DNA of 64,000 bases from assembly GCF_033115175.1 (NCBI RefSeq), contig NW_026909196.1, forward strand, positions 7,378,001 through 7,442,000, read 5' to 3'. Shown piece by piece: positions 22,367 through 34,030 of the stretch. A program made the translations under genes and the position numbers. The stretch's first letter is position 1. Each line of letters starts with the position of its first letter. The notes beneath the pieces were generated by a model, which saw nothing but the letters and a program-made list of their open reading frames with translations, did no database searches and was not told the DNA's origin. This stretch comes from Lepus europaeus (lineage: Eukaryota > Chordata > Mammalia > Lagomorpha > Leporidae).

Positions 22367-22805
22367 AACAACAATTAGGGAGACCTTAACTAAGTTGATA
22401 ATGGAGACTGGCACTAGAGACTGGGTTGAATTGCTGCCAATGGCTTTGTTTAGGGCCCGCAAAACACCTTCTGTATGTGGACTAACATCTTATGAAATAT
22501 TGTATGGAGGCCCTCCACCCGCGGCAGATTTGTTGGGACCCAGTATTGACTCTTTTGCAACATCCCCTACTTTGCAGACTCGTTTCCGTGCCTTGCAGCT
22601 GATTCACAAGCACATAGGGAAGCAGCTGGCTGCCGCATATCAGTCCAAAGGCCCCGTGCTCCCACACTCGTTCCAGGCTGGGGACACCGTCTACGCCGCG
22701 CTGGAAAGGACCTTACACAGTACTACTGACCACACCGACGGCGGTAAAGGTGGACGGAATCGCCGCCTGGATTCACGTGTCGCACGTCAAGAAAGCAGCA
22801 ACTGA
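22323..22805 (+). pseudogene. ERV-B integrase C-terminal part
   Basis: 160-codon frame: integrase core end (TIRETLTKLIMETGTRDW, from about 22,367), then the conserved LTSYEILYGGPPPAADLL region and a basic C-terminal tail. The usual C-terminal domain appears shortened and the end runs out of frame just before env. The first 15 codons belong to the inserted sequence. No N-terminal zinc-binding domain, so not functional. Confidence 0.8.
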
Positions 22806-22850
22806 ACAGAGTCAAGGGACAGGCAGCCCTGCCGACAAGCCGACACCGGA

Positions 22851-23885
22851 ATGGAGACTACAACGCACTCAAAACCCCCTCAAGATAAGACTATTTTGCT
22901 CTTAGTATTCTTTTTCAGCATGGTTGTAGTAAACTCAAGTCCTCATATCCCTTATCATATTACTTGGCAGCTTATTAATTTAAGAACCGGAGCAATTGTC
23001 AATAGCACCTCTGGTTTTAATGTTCTTAGTGATTATTTTCCTGAATTGTATTTTGACCTTTGTCAACTTTTTGATGCTGATGATGTATGTGTTGGGAAGG
23101 GAGGAACCTATGTCTGTCCCGGGGGAAAGAATGGAAAATCCCTTCCTGGTTGCGGGGGCCCCGAAGTAGGATACTGTGAAAAATGGGGATGTGAAACCAC
23201 TGGAAGTGCACACTGGAAACCCTCCTCTTCATGGGACCTGATTACTATCGGGGCGGCTCCAGGTATAATATTTAGTAACTGTGGGGGTAGGGACTGTAGT
23301 ACTTGTATAAATGGGACGTTGGGTAGGTGTCACCTCCAGATCCTTCGCTTCACAGATAAGGGAAAACAGGACAAATGGGTTGGGCCTAAGTCATGGGGCA
23401 TATACTTGTATAGACCGGCCAGAGACCCCTTTGCCCTATTCGCCTTGAGCCGGACAGTTACTGTCGCAGCCGTATCGGTTGGACCAAATAAAATATTAAC
23501 AGATCAGAGGAGCCCAACCTCCCCACACTTTGCAAAGGGGAAATCTCTTGGGCAGGTACTTGTCAGAAATCGGCCCAGTCAGACGCCTGCCAGCAGTCAG
23601 TCCAGTCTGGCTTCCCCGACAACCGTTTTCCCGAATAAGCACGTAGTAGCAACGCCTCCTCCGCCCGGCCCCGAAAATTCCTCCTTACCCGGAACGGGGG
23701 ATAGGCTCCTCAACCTAATACATGGGGCCTTCCAAGCATTGAATGGCTCTGACCCCGATAGGATCCGGGATTGCTGGCTGTGCCTAGCCTCACCTCCCCC
23801 TTATTATGAGGGAGTAGCTGTCGTTGGAAATTGGACCAACCATACCAATGTCCCTCCCCAGTGCTCCAATCTGCCATCCCACTGA
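22851..23885 (+). pseudogene. ERV-B envelope, surface part, ends at a premature stop
   Basis: 344 codons. An N-terminal signal peptide (hydrophobic core [14 protein letters not shown], residues 14-27), a cysteine-rich receptor-binding-like region, a proline-rich hinge and the CWLC isomerase motif near residues 308-311, which in gammaretroviruses forms the disulphide to the transmembrane subunit. The frame ends at TGA (23,883-23,885), but env-like sequence continues in the same frame, so this is a nonsense mutation inside the gene. The surface part is shorter than usual for the family. Confidence 0.88.
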
Positions 23886-24768
23886 CTAACTCTTACAGAA
23901 GTATCAGGACAGGGACTTTGCGTAGGCTCCATTCCCCCTCAATATCAGGGCCTCTGTAATAAAACTATGACTCTCAAACCAGGCACCTATTATTTAACAG
24001 GACCAAATGGGACATTTTGGGCATGCAATACAGGCCTAACCCCCTGCTTGGCAGGACAAGCTCATAATCGAACTCATGAATGGTGCGTCATGGTTGAAGT
24101 ATGGCCTCGGGTCACACTACATGACCCTGAGGAAGTCTACCGACAATATGAGGGAAACCTCCGGCTCCCTAGGGAACCCTTATCCATAACGCTAGCCCTC
24201 ATATTGGGAGGACTCACAGTCGGGGGCATCGGAGCAGGCATAGGTACCGGAGCCACTGCTCTGTCAAAGACAAATCAGTTTCACCTGTTACAGCAAGCTA
24301 TGCATTCAGATTTACAAGCTTTAGAAGAATCCGTCAGTGCCTTGGAAAAGTCCTTAACTTCACTTTCCGAGGTAGTATTACAAAATAGAAGGGGGCTGGA
24401 CCTGGTATTTTTAAAGGAAGGGGGACTATGTGCAGCCCTAAAGGAAGAGTGTTGTTTCTATGCGGATCACACTGGAGTGGTCAGAGATAGCATGGCAAAA
24501 TTAAGGGAGACTAAAACAACGACAGAGCCATTTTGAGGCAGGACAGTCATGGTTTCAGAGCTGGTTTAACTCATCCCCTTGGTTAACAACCCTAATTTCC
24601 ACCATCACAGGACCTTTAATAATATTACTTTTAATTTTAACCTTTGGGCCCTGCATAATAAATAGGCTTCTTCAGTTTATTAAAAGTAGATTGTCTATCA
24701 CCCACGCCTTGATCCTGACCCAGCAGTACCAAAGTTTAAAAACGGAGGACATAGAAGAAAAATTTTAG
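23886..24768 (+). pseudogene. ERV-B envelope, transmembrane part, frameshifted
   Basis: Continues the surface frame after the stop. Open to 24,536, it contains the end of the surface subunit, a glycine-rich fusion-peptide-like segment (about 24,180-24,270), the helical region, an immunosuppressive-domain-type stretch (LQNRRGLDL) and the C-x6-CC motif. The usual basic furin site is not recognisable: it reads RLPREP. Near 24,505 a frameshift moves the remainder, a membrane span and a tail with a YxxL-type signal, into another frame that ends at TAG 24,766-24,768. The gene is therefore broken at two points and probably not cleavable. Confidence 0.85.
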
Positions 24769-24810
24769 GATGCAGCTATTCCTTAAATTTTAAGATTAAA
24801 ATTTGCCAAG

Positions 24811-24825
24811 AAAAAGAGGAGGGAG
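24811..24825 (+). promoter_or_regulatory. ERV-B polypurine tract
   Basis: AAAAAGAGGAGGGAG immediately before TGAAAG of the 3' LTR. Confidence 0.9.
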
Positions 24826-25438
24826 TGAAAGAATTAGGCTGGTTAGGTTTAAGATGGAGTTGCTTGAGCTAACTGCATATTGTTCTGCTTCTGTGCAAAT
24901 TGGCTGGGCTTGCAATAATTTTTGCAAGAAATAAAAATGCTTTCATAAGATAGCTGAACTTTAGCTGAACTTGCAGTATGTAATCGTTTTTGTAACCGTT
25001 TTAGGAACTATAAAGGCAGAAGTTAACAAAAAATTGTACCCAACCTATGTCCTGTTTTAATACCACAAGTTATTACACACTACATTGACCCCTGCCCTTG
25101 CTTGCTCAAGCTAGAAATGAAAACCACAAGGCATGTACAGCATGTAACTTCTTCCCTTTTACCCTGGAAACCCCCTTCTTACCCTGTAATCCTTTAGGTT
25201 ACCAAATGAAATTGTAACACTGTGGAAATATGCTAATGTTGTGGTTTTAAGCCTTAAATACTCTGTGAAATTGATGATCGGGGCCACTCTCTCTGCACTG
25301 CACTAGAGGGTGCTGTTGTGTTGTTGAGACGGCCCATTTGCAAATGCAATAAACTTCCTCTTGCGCTTGCAGCGATTGGAGTGGAGTCTGTGTTTCTGGG
25401 GGTCCGGATTGTGGGACACCTGCTTAAGGGGTCTTACA
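24826..25438 (+). repeat. ERV-B 3' LTR
   Basis: 613 bp, nearly identical to the 5' LTR and followed by CTTT, the target duplication. Confidence 0.95.
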
Positions 25439-25442
25439 CTTT

Positions 25443-26782
25443 CATTCTCTCCACACAAGAATCTGAACTGCTCTCACACCATATCCATTAACACATGTGG
25501 CATTAGAGCTCTGCTAATGCTTTTTCCTGAACACAGAGTAACAAAATAATAGTAAAAAACTTTCTATCCTGGAAACCAATACTGGGCCTAAAATGAATGA
25601 TTTTTGTAGTGTCATCCAGGGCAGAACCAGGGGCTAAGCACAGTGCTGGTCACCTACAAAGGTCTTTTGTTAGAAGTGACAACCAGTTTAGAACAAAAAG
25701 TTAAAAAATATATCCCTTACATAAAACATCCCATCTGTATTTCAGAGCTTTCTGTAGAAGTCCTAACTCAGTGTGTAAAAATGGGTAAGACCTTGATTAA
25801 CAAGCCAGCTTGCATAATTTTCTATTAGTTTCATTGAAGACAAAGGATCATCTCTTGTGTACCTAAACTTGTTCAGCCAGTTCTCTATTTTGTTTTTATG
25901 TGTTTGTCAGAAGAGAACAAACTGTTAGTGTATCACCAAAAAACCAATATACTTAGTGTAGATGAAAGCTTAACCCCAAACAATCTTATCAGAGATGCTC
26001 ATATTCAAGCACTATTCCTTCTGCATGGTCCTTCCTGTCCCTTTTCAAGAGTCAAAGGAACATGCCCTCCTTTGAAAGTTGTTTTGTATCTGAAGTGATG
26101 AGAGTTTTAGGCAGGTAAATATAGGATTATAAGGACCAGTTATCTCATGATCCCTTTTCTCTTTCCTTCCTCCAGCTGAATCTTCACACTTATGTATATT
26201 CTTCTAGGGGAAAAAATGAGCACATACCAGGTGAGTTCACGTTTTAATAACCAGTGTGTTTTACAGTAAATTTCATAAGAGTTTCTATGTCAGTATATTT
26301 ACATGGACAAGTAGAATAGAAATGGACCAGACACATACATAGAAGATACTCTTCTAGAAACACACAGGTGACTAGAAGAGCAAGGGTGGCATGCAAGTAG
26401 ATGCAGGGTTTTATATCTGCATTACAAATTTTACCAAATCAAACTCCAAATTATTTCTGACATTTTTGATAGTCTTAGCAGAATGGCAGACTGGAAATGA
26501 TATGGGAAAAAGTTAAAAGGTTTACATTGATGAGAAAGATAAAGCAAACCTCTTCCTCATGAGATATAATCATGAACACAAACATGTTTGTTGTTCTTCA
26601 AGTGGTTGTTTAAATTAACTTGCTGAAATAACAGAATGTAACATCTACTTGTTCTTCATAGAAATAGAAAATGTAATGTTAAATGCAAACTTGCTCAGTA
26701 CTGTTTTTCAAGAACTGAAACACAGTAATTAAATTAGATTTGTTTCCTACGAATCAACTGACTGTCCTGAAAATTACTCTCC
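25443..26782. other. Repeat-poor AT-rich DNA, no gene seen
   Basis: Only frames of about 60 codons without domain signals. No SINE, LTR or clear L1 match by eye. Confidence 0.6.
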
Positions 26783-26790
26783 ATAAACAT

Positions 26791-27132
26791 TTTTCTTTTT
26801 GACAGGCAGAGTGGACAGTGAGAGAGAGAGAGAGACAGAGAGAAAGGTCTCCCTTTGCCGTTGGTTCACCCTCCAATGGTCACCGCGGCTGGTGCACTGC
26901 GGCTGGCGCAGCACGCAGATCCGATGGCAGGAGCCAGGTGCTTCTCCTGGTCTCCCATGGGGTGCAGGGCCCAAGGACTTGGGCCATCCTCCACTGCACT
27001 CCCTGGCCATAGCAGAGAGCTGGCCTGGAAGAAGGGCAACCGGGACAGAATCCAGCGCCCCGACCGGTACTAGAACCTGGTGTGCCGGCGCCACTAGGCA
27101 GAGGATTAGCCTAGTGAGCCGCGGCGCTGGCC
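26791..27132 (-). mobile_element. Young C-SINE
   Basis: Full C-SINE on the minus strand (head at 27,132, CTGTC-type tail at 26,791) flanked by ATAAACAT at 26,783-26,790 and 27,133-27,140. Confidence 0.95.
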
Positions 27133-27910
27133 ATAAACATGTTGAGTACCCATGATACTCAGACTGTTCAGCAGATGATCTATAATTCTGGCTTTTTCAA
27201 ATGTTCCCACAATTTTCATTCAACTTCAAATATCTCTGATGCCTTGGTGTCTTTTCACACTTGCCTAGAATCTCCAGTGACCTAAACTAGATTACAATCA
27301 AATCAAGTGAATGTTGTCTTGTCCTTTCTTTACTTGACTTTACTATAACACTAGCCTGTACTTCTCACTCTGCCCTTCTGGAAAGTTCTCTGAGAGTGAC
27401 ACTATCAGCCCTTATCTTCTTTTATCATTTCACTTAAATCATCCTGTTTTCATCCTTGGCCCTTTGTCTTCTTTACTTTGACTGATTTCATCCTCTCACT
27501 TTTTTCTACAGCTTTATTGGGTTTCAATTCACCCATTTAAAGTAAAAAGTTCAGTGATATTTTTTAGTATATTCACAAATATGGGCAAAAATCATCAGAG
27601 TCAAATCTAGAACATTTTTATTTCCTTAAAAAGAAACTATATACTTTAACTAACATTCCATTGTGTTGTAGCTCCAAGAAGTCAATAAACTCCTTTCTTT
27701 AGATTTGCTGAACCATTTCATTAGTTCTTGTAGGACAGTTTTCTTGTGATTAATTGTCTATATTTTTCTTCATCTGAGAAGGTATTAATTTCTCTGTTCT
27801 TGCTGAATATAGAGGATTGTGGGCTAATAATCCTTTTCTTTCAGCACTTTGAATATGTCATCCCGCTGCCTTCTACTTTCTATGCTTTTTCATTAGAAAC
27901 CATTTTTTAA

Positions 27911-29686
27911 TTTTTATTTTATTTTTTTAACTTTTATTTAATGAATAAAAATTTCCAGTGTACAGCTTATGGATTACAATGGCTTCCCCCTCCCATAACT
28001 TCCCTCCCACCCGCAACCCTCCCCTCTCCCTCTCCTTCTCCCCTTCCATTCACATCAAGATTCATTTTCAATTCTCTTTATATACAGAAGATCAATTTAG
28101 TATAAAGATTTCAACAGTTTACACCCACATAGAAACACAAAGTGAAACATACTGTTTGAGTACTAGTTATAGCATTAAATCAAAATGTACAGCACATTAA
28201 GGACAGAAATCCCACATGAGGAGCAAGTGCACAGTGGCTCTTGTTGTTGACCCAACAAATTGACACTCTAGTTTATGGCGCCAGTAACCACCCTAGGCTG
28301 TCGTCATGAGTTGCCAAGGCTATGGAAGCCTTCCAAGTTTGCTGACTCTGATCATATTTAGGCAAGGTCATAAAAGACAGGGTGAGGATAGTAACCAATG
28401 ATCCTAAGAGTGGCATTTACCAGGTTTGAACAATTATACAGCATTAAGTGGAGAAGAGGACCATCAGTACACACAGGTTGGGAGTAGAGCCATTGGTGGT
28501 AGAGTTGAGGTTATGATTACAAAGGAATGAGGCCCAAGTGTGCTAGACAGGGTCTAGAACAAAGGACAGAGTCATATTAGAGCAGCTAAGAAAGGTGCTG
28601 TCTAAGCTACAATGAAGTTTTCTGATTGAGAGGCAAATAGAACCTGATAGAAGGGGCTTGATAATAATCTGTTGGGCTTTAGGCCTTGAAAGTTAAGAGG
28701 CCCAGGCCTATCTATCTCTTCACATGGGGTATATCCTAAGGGAGGTGTGAACCTCCTAGGGGAAGGCACTCTGTTGACTTTCATTACTTGGCTGGGCTAG
28801 GAGGAGAGCTGGCCAGGTAAAGGCAGGTGGCATCTCTAGCAAGAAATTTACAGTTCTGCCTGCAATGTTGCTGACCCTACTTGACCATCCCCTCAGCTGC
28901 AGTGGTCACTTTGGAAGTTGGGCTGAGTGAAGGGCTTTTCAGCTTAGAGCCAATAAGATCTGTGGCTCTGACCTGGGCATCCTTCGACTCCAGGGCAGGT
29001 CCATTTCCAGTGATCCAACTCTTGGCAGAGCTGCCAGCGCTCTTCACAAGCTGACTTCTGCTGAAGCCCAGGCTTACCACATTGAAAGCACTGCAGTGGA
29101 CTGGCCTGTTGGATCTCCTTGAAGGCAGATCACTGTACAGAACAGCCATTAATAGGCCTGCCACCCATTGCTTCTGATGCCTAGCTTTCTTTTCCTCCTG
29201 GTTTCTGTTAAAGCAGACCAGAGGATGCAAGTCAAGGGAGTGCCCGTTACCCATCTCTAATCTTCTGTGGCCTGAACTACAAGTCTATAGTCACAGGCAT
29301 GTTCTGTAGTAGTTTTTCTAAGGCAGACAATGCCCATGAGGAAAATTATATTCTCACTTTAAAATTTTCTTTCCCTTTGGTCTGAAAGGGAGGTTTTTTC
29401 TACTTACTGTATACTTCACTGATGGCGAAGTGAATCTAGCTATGAGATTATTAGTTAAGTTCTTATTTTGGCTATGCTATTACAGAAAAATGTTAGCCAT
29501 CTCTTTTATAAGGTCTAAAGATTAAATTGGGCATCCTACAGATTCCTTCATAATAGAATTAGTTTCCTACCTTGAAGAGAATAGAGAAATGAAAGAACAA
29601 GTTGGGCTTAGAATAGAGAAATGAGGGAGCAAGTCCTAGATCGCTTGCTGAAAATAGCAATATGACATGAATACTTAGCAAACAGT
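27911..29686 (-). mobile_element. Rabbit L1, 5'-truncated, antisense
   Basis: Reads on the minus strand as the rabbit L1 3' UTR: the purine-rich AATGGAAGGGGAGAAGGAG block, TTGTAATCCATAAGCTG and the AATTTTTATTCATT end. Flanked by a 17-bp direct repeat, TAGAAACCATTTTTTAA, at 27,894-27,910 and 29,687-29,703. About 1.8 kb, mostly or wholly 3' UTR. The minus-strand open frame at 28,877-29,254 lies inside this UTR and has no domain signal. Confidence 0.88.
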
Positions 29687-29884
29687 TAGAAACCATTTTT
29701 TAAAAATATGATGTCATTTCTCTCTTGCTGCTTTTAAGAGTATCTGTTTGCCTTTGACTTTTTAACACTTTATCATGTGCCTAATTGTAGTTGTCTTAAC
29801 TCCAAGATTATCCCACTAGAGATTTATTGAGCTTTGTGAGTATATAATCATGTTCATCAAATTTAGGAACTTCTTTTTTTTAAT

Positions 29885-30785
29885 CTAAAGATTTTTTTAA
29901 AACTTTTATTTAGTACATATAAATTTCCAAAGTACAGTTTATGGATTACAATGGCTTTCCCCCCTCCCCATAACTTCCCTCCCACTTGTACCCCTTCCAT
30001 CTCCCGCTCCCTCTCCCATTCCATTTACATCAAGATTCATTTTCAATTATCTTTATATACAGAAGATCGATTTAGTATATATTAAGTAAAGATTACATCA
30101 GTTTGCACCCACACAGAACATAAAGTGTAAAATACTATTTCAGTACTAGTTATAGCATTAATTCACATTGGACAAATAATTAAGGACAGAGATCCCACAT
30201 GAGGAGTAAGTGCACAGTGACTCCTGTTGTTGACTTAACAATTTGACACTCTTGTTTATGGCGTCTGTAATCTCCCTAGGCTCTAGTCATGAGTTGCCAA
30301 AGCTATGGAAGCCTTTAGGGTTCACCGACTTCGATCATATTCAGACAAGGTCACAGTCAAAGTGGAAGTTCTATCCTCCCTTCAGAGAAAGGTACCTCCT
30401 TCTTTCATGGCCCCATTCTTTCTACTGGGATCTCACTCACAGAGATCTTTCATTTATGTCCTCTTTCTTTTTTTTGCCAGAGTTTCTTGACTTTCCATGC
30501 CTAAAATACTCTCATGGGCTCTTCAGCCAGACCCAAATACCTTAAGGGCTGATTCTGAGGCCAGAGTGCTGTTTAGGACATCTGCCATTCTATGAGTCTG
30601 CTGTGTATCCCGCTTCCCATGTTGGATCATTCTCTCCCTTTTTAATTCTATCAGTTAGTATTAGCAGACACTAGTCATGTTTGTGTGATTCCTTTGACTC
30701 TTAGACCTATCAGTGTGATCAATTCTTAACCATTATTTGCCCACTGCCAGACCTTTTCTCACTCCCTCTCCGATGTGCTCATTAT
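29885..30785 (-). mobile_element. Second rabbit L1 3' UTR fragment, antisense
   Basis: Same 3' UTR family as 51,167-52,245 in reverse orientation: shared stretches include TTGCCAAAGCTATGGAAGCC, CTCATGGGCTCTTCAGCCAG and CTATGAGTCTGCTGTGTATC. Its left end has the T-rich L1 tail; the right end is near 30,785. No clear target duplication found. Confidence 0.8.
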
Positions 30786-31299
30786 GCTATCCACAGCTCT
30801 TTTTTTTTTTACCTTTTTTTCCCAATCTGTTTCTCAGGCTGCATAATCTCACTGACTGTTTTATCTAGTTATTCATCCTTTTAGTACTCAAACCTGTTGA
30901 CAGATTTTTTTTGTTGTATGAGATTTTTTTGTTTCAGTTATTATCCTTTTCAACTCTAAATTTTCTGTTTAGTTCCTTTTTATAATTTCTGTCTGCTAAT
31001 TGATACCTTTTATTGAATGAAATACTGATCTCATACTGTGCTTTAGCCCTGACATATCATTTCCTCTAAGTCTTTGAGCAATATAAAAGAGCTGAATTAA
31101 AGTCCTTGTATAGTTAAGTCTATTGTCTGCTTCTTCAGAAGCAGTGTCTATTGATTACCCTTTCTTTTCCTGCATGTAGGTTATAATTACTTATTTACTT
31201 TTAAAATAATTTTTGTTGCAAACTAGATATTTTAAATAAAATCATGTGGCTATAGTCACCATACTGTGCAACAGAATATCAGAACTTATTTATTCTTTT

Positions 31300-31624
31300 T
31301 AATTTTCTTAGATTTATTTTATTTATTTGAAAGACAGCAAGACAGAGAGAAGGAGAGACAGAGAGAAGAGATCTTCCTTCTGCTGGTTCACTCTCCAAAT
31401 GACTGCAATGCCCAGGTGGGCTAGATCAAGGCCAGGAGCCAAGAATTCTATCCAGGTCTCCCATGTGGGTGGCAGGGGCCCAAGTGCTTAGGCTATCCTC
31501 TTTCCCAGCTGTATTAGCAGGGAGCTGGATTGAAAATGAAGCAACCAGGACTCAAACTGTTACTCTTATATGGGATGCTGGCATCGCAGGTTGCGATGTA
31601 ACCTGTTGTGCCACAATGCCTGAC
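31300..31624 (-). mobile_element. Old C-SINE
   Basis: Diverged lagomorph SINE on the minus strand, with TTTATTTGAAAGACAG, GGAGCCAAGAATTCTATCCAGGTCTCCC-type body and a CCACAATGCC head. Confidence 0.85.
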
Positions 31625-31760
31625 TTTATTTCCCTTTTCCAACTGTAACAGTATCCTCATTGACCAGAAAGGTTGTTGTTGAATAATTTTTAAAACTAAC
31701 TCTGTAGAACCTATATTTCTTGTTATTTTTAGTAGCTGAAGTCTCTATAGAAATTTCCTG

Positions 31761-32053
31761 AAATGCTTGAACCAGTAAGTCTCCTAGTCTATGTTAGGGG
31801 GCTTTCTGCAAGTTGGGCATTCCTTCAGCAGTCATCCAGGCAATTTACTACTTTGCTGGCCTTGATTTCCTGCTTACTTCAAACCTTGAGGTCACCCAGA
31901 GGTGACAGCTTCAAGCTTTCTCACATCTTTCCTGAGCAAGCTGACAGCTCTGGGCGTTATGTTCAGTGCTGTTCATTTAGGTGGCCATCTACAGTCTCAG
32001 GAGTGTATCAGAACTATTCAGAACCTTTATGAATATCTCACTCCTCAGATTTT
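31761..32053. other. No gene recognised
   Basis: An open frame of 89 codons at 31,763-32,032 shows no domain or composition signal. May still be the decayed end of the ancient L1. Confidence 0.5.
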
Positions 32054-32066
32054 CCTTTTAGTTTTT

Positions 32067-32381
32067 TTTTTGGACAGGCAGAGTGGATAGAGAGACAGAG
32101 AGAAAGGTCTTCCTTTTCGCCGTTGGTTCACCCTCCAATGGCCGCTGCAGCCGGCACATCGTGCTGATCCGAAGCCAGGAGCCAGGTGCTTTTCCTGGTC
32201 TCTCATGCGGGTGCAGGGCCCAAGGACTTGGGCCATCCTCCACTGCCTTCCCGGGCCATAGCAGAGAACTGGCCTGGAAGAGGGGCAACTGGGATAGAAT
32301 CCAGTGCCCCAACCGGGACTAGAACCCTGTGTGCCGGCGCTGCAAGGTGGAGGATTAGCCTGTTAAGCCACGGCACCGGCC
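32067..32381 (-). mobile_element. Young C-SINE
   Basis: Minus-strand C-SINE with flanking CCTTTTAGTTTTT at about 32,054-32,066 and 32,382-32,394. Confidence 0.93.
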
Positions 32382-32394
32382 CCTTTTAGTTTTT

Positions 32395-32919
32395 GATGAG
32401 CTGTTTTTTGTTATCCACCACCTCAGGTTGCTGGTTGCTCAGTTAAACAATTACCTTTAAATGTTTTGAACAAATGCCTCTAAGGATTGGGCCTCTTCAT
32501 ACCAAGTGAGCTCTGATTAGTTCAAATAGTCTTATAGGTAAATTCCTCCAAAGAACCATCATCCACGTCAGATAATGGCAGTGTTCTGGGGCTAAAGCTT
32601 TGACAGTACCATAACCCAGTTGACTTATTTCACAGTGTGGTTTTTCAAAGCTACCATGCAGTTGGAGAGAGAGGGATGGGTATAGGACAAGTTAAAATGC
32701 CATTGAGGCACTTTGACCATTTTGAGTAGCTATTTTTCTGGTGTATATATGTTCCATAGATTGTACAGGCCTTTAGTTAGCTTCATGTGTTCTGAAAAAG
32801 TTGATTCTATAATTATTGTAAATTTTTCACTGATATGTGGGACAGAGAATTTTCTCAGAGACCTGAGCTTCTGCTTGCAAATTGCTGTGAAGCCTTAGGG
32901 TACAGCCCAGTTTGACCCC
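32395..32919. other. Unassigned DNA before the GOLM2 retrocopy
   Basis: No SINE or L1 visible. The last part (from about 32,860) may be 5' UTR of the retrocopy. Confidence 0.5.

Positions 32920-34030
<1,111 letters not shown>

Larger units (their letters stand above)
19265..25438 (+). mobile_element. ERV-B: class I (gammaretrovirus-like) provirus, tRNA-Pro primed, defective
   Basis: Complete provirus structure with 613-bp LTRs that I aligned by eye and found to differ at two positions, a tRNA-Pro primer site, a polypurine tract and a 4-bp CTTT duplication. The interior is far too short: gag lacks part of capsid, protease and most of reverse transcriptase are absent, RNase H is joined to integrase, an integrase segment occurs twice around unrelated DNA, and env has one stop and one frameshift. 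Nearly identical LTRs with such a gutted interior mean this form was probably copied recently by proteins supplied from elsewhere. Confidence 0.93.
27490..31760 (-). mobile_element. Ancient mammalian L1 (L1M type), antisense, split by younger insertions
   Basis: Antisense L1 sequence is recognisable in pieces: a 3'-end type stretch with TTCAATTCACCC and TTTTTAGTATATTCAC (27,500-27,590), ORF2-like TTTCAGCACTTTGAATATGTC (27,841-27,861), its continuation CTCTTGCTGCTTTTAAGAGTATC (29,720s) and TCAGGCTGCATAATCTC (30,835) down to AGATATTTTAAATAAAATC (31,225) and about 31,760. Two rabbit L1 copies and a C-SINE interrupt it. Boundaries and subfamily are approximate. Confidence 0.65.

Noticed and set aside
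28877-29254. 125-codon minus-strand open frame as a host gene
   Set aside because: It lies inside the 3' UTR of a 5'-truncated L1 bounded by a target duplication.
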